Shown piece by piece: positions 10,938-21,083 of a DNA stretch of 64,000 nt (within the stretch, counting starts at the first letter, position 1; each line of letters opens with the position of its first letter). Origin of the DNA: Pelobates cultripes (taxonomy: Eukaryota > Chordata > Amphibia > Anura > Pelobatidae). The translations under genes and the position numbers were made by a program. The stretch lies in assembly GCA_933207985.1 (NCBI GenBank), contig OW240912.1:200369932-200433931 (forward strand), written 5' to 3'. The notes under the pieces were generated by a model. That model was not told where the DNA came from, searched no databases, and saw only the letters and a list, made by a program, of their open reading frames with translations.

Positions 10938-10981
10938 GTTCCCTTAGAGGACGGGCCTTGGGTGTTTCATTACTGTCCTCT
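10919..10981 (+). promoter_or_regulatory. minus-1 frameshift signal: GGGAAAC plus H-type pseudoknot
   Basis: GGGAAAC (10919-10925) is in the correct phase (G GGA AAC) for minus-1 slippage from gag to pol, and is the same heptamer used by PEG10. After a 5-base spacer, stem 1 pairs 10931-10938 with 10957-10964 (8 pairs, one G-U). Loop bases 10946-10952 (AGAGGAC) pair exactly with 10975-10981 (GTCCTCT), giving a 7-pair stem 2. Slippage leads into a frame with no stop before protease. The gag stop lies inside stem 1. Pairing was worked out by eye. Confidence 0.85.
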
Positions 10982-12705
10982 ATGCATAATAAAAAAGACC
11001 ATAGGCTTCTGATTCCTGTCTCTCTAGCTTGGGAAAAGGGGTTTATTACTACGATGGCATTATTAGATTCTGGAGCAGCAGAAAGCTTTATAGACCAAAC
11101 TTTCGCTAATATGCATTGTATCCCATTCCAATTGAGAGATACACCCTTGGCCGTTGAGGCCATAGATGGTAGACCTTTATCTGAACCAGTAATATTCCAT
11201 GAGACCGAACCCGTTAAGCTTACTGTTGGTATTTTCCACGAAGAGTTGATTTCCCTTCTGTTAATTTCCTCCCCGGCAGTCCCAGTGGTTCTAGGATATT
11301 CTTGGCTCAAGAGACACAACCCTCAGATTGACTGGGAGGGTGGAGAAATCGTTTCTTGGGGTATGGGTTGTAGGAAAGAATGTCTGCAGAGAGTTACTTC
11401 TGTTTGCCCCGTGAACTCTTATGCTAACACTTCTCAATCCACAGACGTTCAGATACCATTACAATATCTAGACCTCAAATCTGTATTTGACAAGGGTAAG
11501 GCGGATACTTTACCTCCCCACCGGTCTTATGACTGTTCTATTAAACTTTTCCCTGGTACTATGCCTCCCAGGGGTACGGTATACCCTCTATCCACCAAGG
11601 AAAACTTAGTTTTAGAGGAATATATCAAGGAGAATTTAGACAAGGGATTTATTAGAAAGTCTTCTTCTCCGGCGGGGGCGGGTTTCTTTTTTGTAGAAAA
11701 GAAAGACGGTACCTTACGTCCTTGTATAGACTATCGGGGATTGAACAAAATTACTATCAGAAATGCTTACCCTATTCCTTTGATTACTGAACTCTTTGAC
11801 AGACTAAAGGGGTCGAGTATTTTTACTAAACTTGACTTAAGGGGAGCATATAACTTAGTGCGAATTAAACAAGGAGATGAATGGATGACAGCATTTAATA
11901 CCCGTTACGGGCATTATGAGTATACCGTAATGCCGTTTGGGCTTTGTAACGCCCCGGCCGTCTTCCAAGACTTGATCAATGAAGTTCTTAGAGAATTCCA
12001 ACATGAATGTGTAATTGTATATTTGGATGATATACTAATCCATTCTAGAGACATTAATTCACATCATAGACAAGTCAGAAAGGTATTACAGAAACTTTTA
12101 CAACATGGATTGTATTGTAAATTGGAAAAATGTAGCTTTGACCAGTCTCAGGTAACTTTCTTAGGTTACGTAATTTCCAAAGACGGGTTTATGATGGACC
12201 CGACCAAACTAAAATCGATTTTAGATTGGCCTTTACCTAAGGGACTCAAAGCCATACAAAGATTTCTTGGATTTTCTAATTATTACAGACGCTTTATTAA
12301 AGGGTACTCCTCTGTTATCGCTCCTATCACTAATATGACCAAACAAGGAGCCGATACCAAAACCTGGTCTACTGAGGCTTTATCTGCTTTCGAAACGCTC
12401 AAACAGTCTTTTGCCTCAGCACCTGTATTAGTTCATCCTGATACCTCTCTACCCTTTTTACTTGAAGTTGATGCGTCTGAAACAGGGATAGGCGCAGTGT
12501 TATCCCAAAGACAAAGTTTAGATAAGCCGCTGCACCCTTGCGGTTTTTTTTCCAAGAAACTGTCACACACTGAAAGGAGATATGACATTGGTGATAGAGA
12601 ACTTTTAGCTATCATTATGGCATTAAAGGAATGGAGACATTTGTTAGAGGGCACCGTCCTCCCAGTTACTATCTTGACTGACCACAAAAATTTATCGTAT
12701 ATGGG
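10925..12705 (+). CDS. pol: Pol part 1: protease, reverse transcriptase, RNase H
   Basis: Expressed by minus-1 frameshift from gag. The aspartic protease active site is DSGA (codons at 11066-11077), followed by the VVLGYSWL motif. Reverse transcriptase motifs run in order: LRPCIDYRGLN, LDLRGAYNLVRI, MPFGLCNAPAVFQ and the catalytic YLDD at 12020-12031. RNase H has VDASETGIGAVLS, the GDRELLA glutamate region and TDHKNL. These copy RNA into DNA and degrade the template. The open frame physically continues to 13075, but beyond about 12706 it no longer encodes Pol: conserved sequence moves to another frame at a G run (12703-12706). Either a recent one-base loss or a homopolymer sequencing error would explain this. 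All catalytic residues before the break look intact. Confidence 0.93.
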
Positions 12706-14358
12706 GAGGCCAAAAGATTATCTGCCAGGCAGGCACGTTGGTCTATGTTCCTTACACACTTTAATTATGTGCTTACTTACAGGCCTGGTTCTAAGAACAC
12801 TAAGGCAGACGCTTTGTCACGTCAGCACGAACCTACCACCTCTACAGAGGATACTTTGTTCCCTATTATTCCTGAAGTCAATATTATCGCCAACACCAAT
12901 GTCAAAATACACTCTCCATTGCTCGCTGATATTCAGAACGAACAATCTCTTGCTCCCGAACGTACTCCTGTGGGCCGCTTGTTCGTGTCTCCCAAATTCC
13001 AAGTGGACATTATTCGCTGTTTCCACGATAGCAAGATCGCTGGTCACCCCGGCATCCACAAAACTTACTGCCTGATCTCAAAAGACTTCTGGTGGCCCGG
13101 TTTACGTAGGGATGTGGAAGACTTTGTCAAGGCTTGCAATGTTTGTGTCAGGAATAAACTTCCGCGGGATCTCCCTTGTGGTTTATTGCAGCCCTTAGTC
13201 GTTCCCAACAAACCTTGGGCTTGCTTGGCTATGGATTTTATTGTTGATCTACCAGCTTCCAATAGGCATACAGTTATACTCACGGTCCTTGACAGGTTTA
13301 CTAAAATGGCTCATTTCGTTCCCTTGCCTAAACTTCCGTCCTCCCCCGAACTGGCCGTGATATTTGCTAGAGAAATTTTCCGTTTACATGGTATTCCCAA
13401 TGAGATTGTGTCAGACAGGGGTTCCCAATTTATTTCCCGTTTTTGGAGATCCTTCTGTTCACAGTTGGGCATCAAACTGAATTTTTCTTCGGCCTATCAT
13501 CCTCAATCTAACGGAGCAGCCGAACGCACTAACCAAAAAATTGAGCAATATCTACGTTGTTTTGTTTCTGAACACCAGGATGACTGGGTCGGTCTGATTC
13601 CTTGGGCGGAGTTTGCTCACAACAACCTTGTTTGTGGTTCCACTCATAATAGCCCCTTTTTCTTGAACTATGGCTTTAACCCTACTGTTCTTCCGTCGGT
13701 GTCTCCTTCCCAGGGTATACCGTCGGTTGATATTCATATAGCCAACCTGAGAAAGTTGTGGGATCAGACTCGACAAATTCTTGAACGTAGTTCCGCGGTG
13801 TTTAAGTCACATGCTGATAGGCGTAGACGTCCTGCTCCTATTTTTTCTCCGGGGGATAGGGTCTGGTTGTGTACCAGACACATTCGCCTGAAAGTTCCTT
13901 CCTTGAAGTTTGCTCCTCGTTACATTGGTCCTTACAGGGTACTGAGGAGGATCAACCCGGTTTCTTATTTGCTGGATCTACCTCCTACTCTACGCATCCC
14001 TAACTCTTTTCATGTGTCTTTATTGAAACCTCTTGTTTGTAACAGATTTTCCTCCCGCTCTACTCCTCCATCCTCGGTCCGTGTGGATGGTCAGGAGGAA
14101 TATATCATCAAGTCCATCCTTGATTCTCGTATTTCTAGGGGGAAGCTGCAATACCTCATAGACTGGAAAGGTTATGGTCCAGAAGAGAGGTCTTGGGTTC
14201 CTGGTATAGACGTGCATGCTCCTCGTCTTCTTCGGGCCTTCCACGTTCGTTTTCCTTCTAAGCCAGGTCCCATCCGCCCGGTGGGCGTTTCTAGAAGGGG
14301 GGGTACTGTCAGGGTACCTGTTGGTGATGTATCCAGGGAGGACATCCTCTCTGCTTAG
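12706..14358 (+). CDS. pol: Pol part 2: RNase H tail, integrase and chromodomain
   Basis: Conserved Pol sequence resumes in a different frame at about 12706; the first ATG in this frame is at 12745. It begins with the RNase H end (YRPGSKNTKADALSR). The integrase follows with a zinc-binding HHCC region (IAGHPGIHKT ... CNVCVRNK), the catalytic aspartates in AMDFIVDLP and VSDRGSQF and the glutamate in GAAERTNQKIEQYL. A GPY-type segment (KFAPRYIGPYRVLRR) is next, then a C-terminal chromodomain (about 14098-14260; EYIIKSILDSR ... YLIDWKGYGPEERSWVP). Chromodomains of this type can steer integration to particular chromatin. The stop at 14356-14358 lies inside the 3' LTR. The product is full-length apart from the upstream frame break. 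Confidence 0.93.
   Translation, partial: EAKRLSARQARWSMFLTHFNYVLTYRPGSKNTKADALSRQHEPTTSTEDTLFPIIPEVNIIANTNVKIHSPLLADIQNEQSLAPERTPVGRLFVSPKFQVDIIRCFHDSKIAGHPGIHKTYCLISKDFWWPGLRRDVEDFVKACNVCVRNKLPRDLPCGLLQPLVVPNKPWACLAMDFIVDLPASNRHTVILTVLDRFTKMAHFVPLPKLPSSPELAVIFAREIFRLHGIPNEIVSDRGSQFISRFWRSFCSQLGIKLNFSSAYHPQSNGAAERTNQKIEQYLRCFVSEHQDDWVGLIPWAEFAHNNLVCGSTHNSPFFLNYGFNPTVLPSVSPSQGIPSVDIHIANLRKLWDQTRQILERSSAVFKSHADRRRRPAPIFSPGDRVWLCTRHIRLKVPSLKFAPRYIGPYRVLRRINPVSYLLDLPPTLRIPNSFHVSLLKPLVCNRFSSRSTPPSSVRVDGQEEYIIKSILDSRISRGKLQYLIDWKGYGPEERSWVPGIDVHAPRLLRAFHVRFPSKPGPIRPVGVSRRGGTVRVPVGDVSREDILSA
14293..14303 (+). promoter_or_regulatory. polypurine tract
   Basis: AGAAGGGGGGG lies three bases before the 3' LTR, the standard position for the plus-strand primer left by RNase H. 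Confidence 0.88.
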
Positions 14359-14841
14359 GGGCTCCCTTCCCCTAGCATTTCGGCATATTCCGGCCGTTTT
14401 CGCGCCGGCCGCGCTAGCTCCTCCCCCTTTTATGACGCGACGGCTAGCGTCGACGTCATGACGTCGGCATTTGCATAAAGTGCCGGGAACCGCTATTCCG
14501 GACCTTTTGGGGGCGTGGTCTCTATTTAGGTAACAGGGTATTTAAAGGAAACCTTTACTACTGCTCATTGCCCTGTCGTGGTTCTAGCTTGCTAGTCACT
14601 CAGCGCGTTCTTTATCTAGTGTTTCCGGTTTTGACCCTTGCTTGCCTTTTGTCCTGTTGTCCTCTCCTCTCCTTTGACTCGGATTGTATCTCGCTTACCT
14701 GTCCTCCGGCTCCCTTGACCTCGGCTTACCTTTTGACTATTCTTGCTTTGTCCTTACGTTAGTCCGGCCATTCTAAGGTCCGGTATACGTACCTCCTTCT
14801 GTGCGCACTCTGCGTATTGGATCCCTGTCAGTTTCCTGACA
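14307..14841 (+). repeat. 3' LTR of the chromovirus
   Basis: 535 bp, identical to the 5' LTR except one base, followed by the target duplication AATAC at 14842-14846. It contains the last 52 bases of the pol frame. Confidence 0.97.
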
Positions 14842-16131
14842 AATACAAGTAAGATTTTACTATCTTTAGGGAGGAAAAGGGGGGTAGATAGTGGGGTCAG
14901 GAATACATGTTTGTGTTCCTGACCCTATAGTGCTCCTTTAAAATAATAGCGTGGTGGCTAATCCTAGATATATAAATATATTCTGCTGCAGCATCATCCC
15001 GTATCTGATAAAGCCACCCACTGCTCCAGTCTGTCCCGAACACTGGCTCTTCCAGGGGAGCATCAGTGTATGTAGGTGTGTCAGTGTGTATCTGCATGTG
15101 TGTCAATGTATGCATTTGTGTGTCTCAGTATCTCTCTATGTATGTCTGTACCTGTGTATGTGTGCATCTCTATGTATGTCACTGTTTGCATCTGTATGTG
15201 TCTTAGTGTGTGTATTTTGTCTCAGTAATAAATGAGAGGGCTAATTGTGTGTTTTTTTTTTCTTTGTGTGGGCATTGATGGCGTGATTGCATGCTAGCAA
15301 GCGGAAGGGCTAGGTCAAGGGGCCCCAATCAAATACCTGCCCAGGGTCCAATCAATATTAAAGACAGCCCTGATCACAGCAACCTATTGCTACTCATGCT
15401 AATACTTCCTCATTCGCTCAAGCAGCACAGAGGGGATGATGGTCTGCTGATGACTGATTCATTCACATTCATTTATTTAACATTAAAAGCAGTTTTACAT
15501 TCAAAGGAAGGACGGTGCCAGGGACGCCAGACACAATAACCACTTCAATGAGATGAAGCAGTTACAGTGCATACAGTGTCCCTTTAAGGCCTCCCTTGAT
15601 GACCTGAGTGAATAAACAAATCTTCAGCAAGCGTAGATTGACAGAAAGGGTAAGAGATGTAGAGTGCAGAGAGTACTGTGTAACCCATTGTCTCCATATA
15701 CACACAAACTGCATGAATGATCTAATGATATATACACTCTCTAACAAAAACCTGAATATATTCTAAAATAATTGCTATGACCATTTCAATTGTGCCAACT
15801 AGATCATATTTAAAGACATTTTGCAAGGTAGTTCACTATAAAGCAGAAGTGTACCTGGCTAAATACATTGTGGATTTCCTTAAGTCGTACAGCAGAGTTC
15901 ATGTGGGTAGCTTCTATCTGTGTAATGCAAGCTGTTACACTGTATTTAAAAAAAAAAAAAAAACTAGTGCCAGCAGAAAATGAGACATGTTGGCTAGATT
16001 ACTGGATCTAGCAAAAGACATTGGGCCAACCAAACATGCTTGGGATTTGTGTTACAAAACACATAAAAAGTGTTTGTGTCTGGCAGAGACTTTCTGCTCA
16101 CTTTAGACTTTCTGTACCTAATTTAGATTCC

Positions 16132-16480
16132 TTAAAGGATCACTATAGTGTCAGGAAAACAAAGCGGTTTTCCTGACACTATAGTGCCCTAAGGGTGCCC
16201 CCACCCTCAGGGTCCCCCTCCTGTGGCGCCTTCAGCAGCTTACCTCATTGCAGCGCTGGTGACCTCTCCTCCCCATCAGATGTCAGCTCCCCCGTTCGAC
16301 GTCAATGGAGCCGAATGTGCATGCGCATTCAAAGTGTCCATAGGAAAGCATTTCGTAATGCCTTCCTATGGACGCTCTGCACGATGGAGGCACAATTCGC
16401 CTCTACTGGCTGTCCAGAAGACAGCCACTACAGGCTAGATTAACCCAAAATGTAAACATAGCAGTTTCTCCTTCCTTGCT
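16132..16480. mobile_element. T2-like MITE fragment
   Basis: Starts TTAAAGGATCACTATAG, followed by a short inverted pair (CACTATAGTGTCAGGAAAAC and its complement ending near 16185) and the GGGTGCCCCCACCCTCAGGG block that is also seen at 63870-63900. The right end is not clear, so the end coordinate is approximate. Confidence 0.6.
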
Positions 16481-17010
16481 CAAAAACAAAGGTTATTGAT
16501 GTTTGCTCCAAAAGATGCTTATCTGTATTCAATATTCTAAAAAAGTGTATAAACCTCGGAGGATAGTACACAGTTCTCCATGCACTTGCCTTTACTTTTT
16601 AAACCCTTGCTCATACCAAAAAAATGACATTTGTCATTCATGTTTTTATCATTCCCGTTTTGCATAAAATTTGTGTTGTTGTTGTTATGTGCCTACTGTG
16701 TTCAAGAAAAAAATGAAAGAACATGATATATTTATAAAGAAGGGCCCTGAGCAATTGAGATAAACACAAATAGTCAGTGTAATCCACACCCAAAAATTAC
16801 TGGAATGAAAAAATGTTTGCTTTACCATTTGGTATCTGTAAATATTAATACAAAAATTATCTGTTAATTTGTACTGCAACTGAGTGAAGATGGGGGGAAA
16901 AAGTAATAATAAACAAATAAATATGAAAGGTTCAATGTCAATTGTGATTGTAAGTCACTCACGTCAACACAGCATGTACACACACTGTTTATCTCCCCTC
17001 TTTTCTTTAC

Positions 17011-17388
17011 CTGCACAATCTCCAGCATTTCCTCCCGGCTGATGTAGCCATTTCCATCTAAGTCATACATGCTGAATGCCCACTTCAGTTTCTGCTCCAG
17101 CTTTCCTCTTGATGTGACGCTTAGGGCAATGATAAACTCCCGAAAGTCTATGGTTCCATCACCATTGGTATCAAATGTGCGAAACACATGCTCTGCAAAC
17201 TTTGAAGCATCTCCATATGGGAAGAAGTTGGCATAGATTTTCTTGAACTCTTCCACATTGAGGATGCCAGATGGACAATCCTTCAGGAAGCCCTTATACC
17301 ACTCCTGTAGCTCGTGATCCGAGAACTCTGTGTTTTCGCGCAGGTCCTGCAGCATCTCGGGGCGGAGCTTGCTGTTCTGCTTCCCCAT
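17011..17388 (-). CDS. hpca: hippocalcin, first coding exon (residues 1-126)
   Basis: Hippocalcin is a small calcium-myristoyl-switch protein of neurons that moves to membranes when calcium binds its EF-hands. The exon encodes 126 residues. It starts MGKQNSKL, a normal N-myristoylation signal. A degenerate EF1 follows with the family's CPSG sequence near residues 38-41. EF2 ([12 protein letters not shown], residues 73-84) and EF3 ([12 protein letters not shown], residues 109-120) have complete calcium ligands. I chose the ATG at 17386-17388 because family members begin there; an upstream in-frame ATG at 17395-17397 lies in intron sequence. An acceptor (GCTTTGCAG, AG at 17392-17393) leaves three untranslated bases before the ATG, so a non-coding exon must lie upstream. 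The donor is GTAAAG after EIVQ. ENTEFS, ILNV and ISREE favour HPCA over HPCAL1 or NCALD. Confidence 0.96.
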
Positions 17389-17391
17389 GAT

Positions 17392-20300
17392 CTGCAAAGC
17401 CCCAAAACACGGCCATTTGCTTATAAGCCCCTATAAATTCAATACTTAAGGTAGCAATTCACTATATTGGTTTATTGTAGGAAATCGACAACCAAAATGC
17501 AAAATCTAGACCAAAGTGACTAAATACTATAATATTTTCCTGCTTGGCTATTTTATACATTTTGCAGTTTGCACATAGTTTACAAATATCACAGCATGCT
17601 TGGATCACTAGTCAAAATAGCTGAGTCTGAAAGATTACTACCTACTCACCTATATTCACAACTCATAGCTTTTCCCCCATATTCTGCAGATTAGATTTTT
17701 AGTTCACCACTATTCACTGTTGAGCAAATAAATCCAAAAGACTTGAAACCAAGTTTTAGGAACCAATGCGCAACCTGTCAATGTTGATATCCAGTTATAT
17801 AATTTACTAATCCTCTCCACACAATAGAACCGTTTGAAAAAGTGAATCTACAAATTACTGACTTGTAGCTCAACCGTAAACAGAATAAACACTGGTAGGT
17901 ATATTCAATAAACAGCAAACTGTAGTGAATTGAAAATATCTGATTAAAACAGCCAGCACGTGTCTAAAGCTCCAATGGTGATTTATTTTACAAATCTTCT
18001 ATTATGGCCTAGACCAGGCATAGGCAACCTTCGGTACTCCAGATGCAATGCTTTGGACTACACCTCCCATGATGCTTTGCTAGCATTATGGGTGTAAGAG
18101 CATTATGGGGGATGTAGTCCACAACATCTGGGGTGCCAAAGGTTGCCTATCCTTGGCCTAGACTTTGTTTTCAATTCACTGCAATGTGCAGTATAGTTAT
18201 TAAATCACTGTGCAATGTTTAATCCCGAGGTGTCACATTGTGACCTGTCAGTTGTTGTTACACTGCCATTTCCATAATTTTAAGCCAACACTAGCCTGGT
18301 TTTGGCTGGTTTTAGTGTATACCCAAATATGTACTCTAGTAAATAGGTAAACTGTTTAGCTTGGATATTTAATCGCAGCTTTAAGCGATTGAATGCACAT
18401 TTATGTGGCGTTCTTCTCTGACACGTTTTAACAATTCAAGTCCAATAATATGCACATTGCGAGTACTGTTTTAATTTCCTGTAAGTAAAAGGGAATTTAA
18501 GAATGATCAATTAAGAGTACTCAGTGTGATTCTATTTAATGGCATTATCCATCCTGGTAATGTAACTAGTCTCTCCTATTGTAATGTTCATCCCACAGAT
18601 TTATAATGCTAAATGTGTAAGCGGATTCACTTCTATGTAGGATAAAGGGGTCTATAATATGGGGCTTGTGCCCCCACTCTTGAGACACTGGTGTTTGCCT
18701 GTGTGTTCAACACACGTGTGTCATCTCCTCCTTGTGTGAAAGGGGAATTCATTACCGGCTGGCTGATCTCAGATTATCCCAGGGTCGGTTGCAGCTGTTC
18801 AGCACAGCTGGCGTGTGCAGACTCTTTGTGCACACCAAACTCAGCAGATGTGACCCTCTAGGGGGAAGAGGCTCATGTGGGAACATTATGAGGCTTCCCT
18901 CTTGTTTAGTTGAGGGTGCACAGAGAAGCTGTCTAGTAAACGGTCACACTTACCCTTGAGAAGCAAGGGAAGCTCGCTTTTTGCTCCATCTGTAATCATG
19001 GGCAAATATAGTGGGCATTTAAAGTTGAAGTGATCAATAAAGTATAAATAGCTATGGATAGGGTGACCTTATTGAGCAAAAAGGCTCAATAAATGGTCTG
19101 CAGAGAATGTAGTGAGTTCAGGAGAATATAGAGTGTGTTTTACAATGCTAAATCATTGATGCATAAGTACTCGGCACACTTCCCATATGCAGATACAGAG
19201 ATGTAAATAGATTAGAAAATATACGATTACGTTGTCTTTAGCTTTTGAATGTGGCACAGTCTGTATATAGGGCAGATGCTAAGGATTGCTTAATAGAAGT
19301 GACCACATGTGCATAATATTCTAACCTAGAATGCAATTGCATCTCTAATGGAAAAGGAAATCCATTAACCGTGTGTGTACTACTACGCTAATATCTCTGG
19401 TATAGAGAAAAAAGTTAGAATGATGGCAGGCAGGTAATGCTACTTGTTTAACCCCTTGAGTAACAGATTGGCGAAGCAATGTGTTGGATTAATTTTTATA
19501 ACCCATTTAAAGCTCAAATGTTGACTGGTGGCTGGAATAAAAAAAATAACATTTTATTTGAAAAGTAAGGTCAAAGCTATTGCTTTATTTAAGAAATGCA
19601 TTTAAAATTTAATTACCATCTATATGTGCATACATGTATACGTATATATATTACCGTGTCCCAATGTCCTGTGCCCGGATCAGGCTGTAATCTTCCAGTG
19701 CCGGTATAAACAGGTATATAAATGCCAGGAATACCCCTGTATGTCCAGTATCTGCTTTTAGGTGGTGCTGTGAAAATAAAGCTATATTGAAATGAAATAT
19801 TACTTAAATCCTGTGCTGTTATCCATAAGATGCTACCACAAGATTTGTTATGCATAGACTGTCAGTGACATACTGCTCTCTATATGACATACAATTAAAT
19901 ATGAATGTGATTTGTGAGGGGACACACACACACATTATAGAGATAGAGAGAGAGATGCAGAACTCTTTTTGGATATATATATTCACAGAGTTCTGAATCT
20001 CAGTATGTTTTTAGGTATATGGATATAGTATTACCTTGTCCCAGTGTCTTGTGCCCAGATCAGTGTTCTCTCCCAGTGTCCCGGTAGAAACAGGTAAATA
20101 AAAGCCAGGTATAGTCGGCTATGTCCGGTGCCCGGTTTGGGTGTCCCTGTGTTTCCGGTGCCGGTTGGTGTCTGTCTCCCAGTATGACAGCCCCGGTATA
20201 TCTGTATTGCTCTCTCCCTCCCTGGAGTAGTTGAGCGGATTGTGCAGCTTACACACCGGCCGGGATCTAACACTTGCAGCAACCAGGGGGGCGACTACTA

Positions 20301-20725
20301 CACTCAGATATGTATGGACACCGGGCTCTGGGATCAGATTGGATTACGGCACAAAAGATACGTACCGATTAGTGACCAAATTTACAAAAATAAAACACAT
20401 GACCTAAACCCGATCGGAGACATAACAGCCATAGAGCTGGAAGATGGTCCTTACCCTCAGTGCCAAATGGAACAGGCCATCTTTCAGCACGGACTGAACG
20501 AGTCCATACACTGACAGTGTAGAGGTACAGCGCTGTGTGCCTTGTGTGCAGCTCGGCCAAGCATCCCGGGTAATCATCAGCACCCAGGACAACACCTGAC
20601 TCCAAGCCAATAGACATCTGTGTATCTGGCCTTCTTTTTATCTCATACTATACAGTCTGACTGTTTATTGTATACTGTAGAGATCTATAAATAATGTCAC
20701 TTCTCACTTGGAACCCTGCAATATC
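17392..20725. other. upstream region of hpca, mostly unassigned
   Basis: Apart from the hAT MITE (18015-18155) and a diverged local duplication (about 19650-19750 and 20030-20130, sharing GTGTCCCA.TGTC.TGTGCCC blocks), this is moderately AT-rich sequence with no recognisable coding exon. It should contain or lead to the non-coding first exon and promoter of hpca. Candidate donors on the minus strand are GTAAGTGT (exon end at 18954) and GTAAGGACC (near 20450). I cannot choose between them. Confidence 0.4.
18015..18155. mobile_element. short palindromic hAT MITE
   Basis: A 141-bp element whose two halves are inverted copies (left CATAGGCAACCTTCGGTACT, right the complement). Exact 8-bp target duplications GCCTAGAC flank it at 18007-18014 and 18156-18163. 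Non-coding. Confidence 0.88.
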
Positions 20726-21083
20726 CAGTTCTTTTCGAATGTTCTGTAAAGATGGGATGAGCATATGTCAATATCAGTTCTTTTCCTTAGAATGTTCTGT
20801 AGAGATGGGGTGAGCATATGTCAATATCAGTTCTTTTCATTAGAATGTTTCATTAGAATGATATGTCAATATCAGTTCTTTTCCTTAGAATGTTCTGTAG
20901 AGATGGGGTGAGCATATGTCAATATCAGTTCTTTTCATTAGAATGTTCTGTAGAGATGGGATGAGCATATGTCAATGTCAGTTCTTTTCATTAGAATGTT
21001 CTGTAGACATGGGGTGAGCATATGTCAATATCAGTTCTTTTCATTAGAATGTTCTGTAGAGATGGGGTGAACAAATGTCAATA
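20726..21083. repeat. 53-bp tandem repeat array, about seven copies
   Basis: Units begin CAGTTCTTTTC and include GAATGTTCTGTAGAGATGGG and AGCATATGTCAATAT. Six copies are close to 53 bp and one is shortened and scrambled. Copies differ by few bases, so the array is young or homogenised. Confidence 0.95.

Larger units (their letters stand above)
9475..14841 (+). mobile_element. Tf1/sushi-group chromovirus (Ty3-type LTR retrotransposon), nearly intact
   Basis: This 5367-bp element has two 535-bp LTRs and a 5-bp target duplication AATAC (9470-9474 and 14842-14846). The internal order is Gag, protease, reverse transcriptase, RNase H, integrase, chromodomain. The C-terminal chromodomain and the apparent self-priming site place it with the chromoviruses, specifically the Tf1/sushi lineage whose vertebrate relatives gave rise to PEG10 and RTL1. 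The LTRs differ at one base, so it inserted recently. The only coding break I found is one frame change in pol at a G run near 12703-12706. There is no envelope gene. It is antisense to hpca inside the intron. Confidence 0.95.
8821..14941. mobile_element. inner T2-type MITE, level 3 of the nest
   Basis: It starts TTAAAGGGACACTATAG at 8821 and ends CTATAGTGCTCCTTTAA at 14941, with TTAA at both ends, as for T2-family MITEs. It holds an internal tandem duplication with a 190-bp period (9038-9400) and is split by the chromovirus at 9475-14841. Without that insert and its target duplication it would be about 750 bp. Non-coding. Confidence 0.82.
7464..15372. mobile_element. hAT-like non-autonomous element, level 2 of the nest
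   Basis: It begins CAGGGCTGTC and ends GACAGCCCTG, a perfect 10-bp terminal inverted repeat. It is flanked by 8-bp near-identical target duplications, ATCATAGC (7456-7463) and ATCACAGC (15373-15380). CAG...CTG ends with 8-bp duplications are the hallmark of the hAT superfamily. Inside are an 18-bp-stem palindrome, (TGTATG)-type minisatellites on both sides, and an inner T2 MITE carrying an LTR retrotransposon. Subtracting the T2/LTR insert (8821-14941) leaves about 1.8 kb. No transposase reading frame was seen, so it was presumably mobilised in trans. Confidence 0.8.
7213..15587. mobile_element. outer T2-type MITE, level 1 of a four-level nest
   Basis: The left terminus is TTAAAGGGGTACTTTAG (TTAA at 7213-7216) and the right terminus is CAGTGTCCCTTTAA (TTAA at 15584-15587). 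Next to both ends is a matching inner inverted stretch (left TGACCACTTTATCTCATTGG; right arm the reverse of the same pattern around 15538-15565). The hAT-like element 7464-15372 interrupts it, and without that the MITE would be roughly 460 bp. It shares its left TTAA with the T2 right end to its left. Non-coding. Confidence 0.65.
185..17010 (-). other. hpca: hpca intron between the two coding exons
   Basis: This is a 16.8-kb intron bounded by donor GTAAAG (minus strand, just below 17011) and acceptor TTTTCTAG (185-192). I found no further hpca exon inside it, and the two exons join in phase, so none is needed. Most of its length is transposable elements, annotated separately. About 185-3000 is AT-rich unique-looking intron with no gene that I can support; a possible MITE end (GGAGTGTTCCTTTAA) is near 1917-1933. 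The other unannotated gap, 15588-16131 and 16480-17010, is likewise AT-rich with poly(A)/(T) runs. The chromovirus inside this intron lies antisense to hpca. Confidence 0.85.

Noticed and set aside
10958..13075. Whole 705-codon ORF as one Pol protein
   Set aside because: The first codon listed is TTG, and expression is better explained by frameshifting from gag at 10919-10925. The last 120 or so codons after 12706 are out of frame with the conserved RNase H end.
20726..21083. CRISPR-like repeat array
   Set aside because: The 53-bp units are contiguous with no unique spacers, and the DNA is from a vertebrate nucleus.
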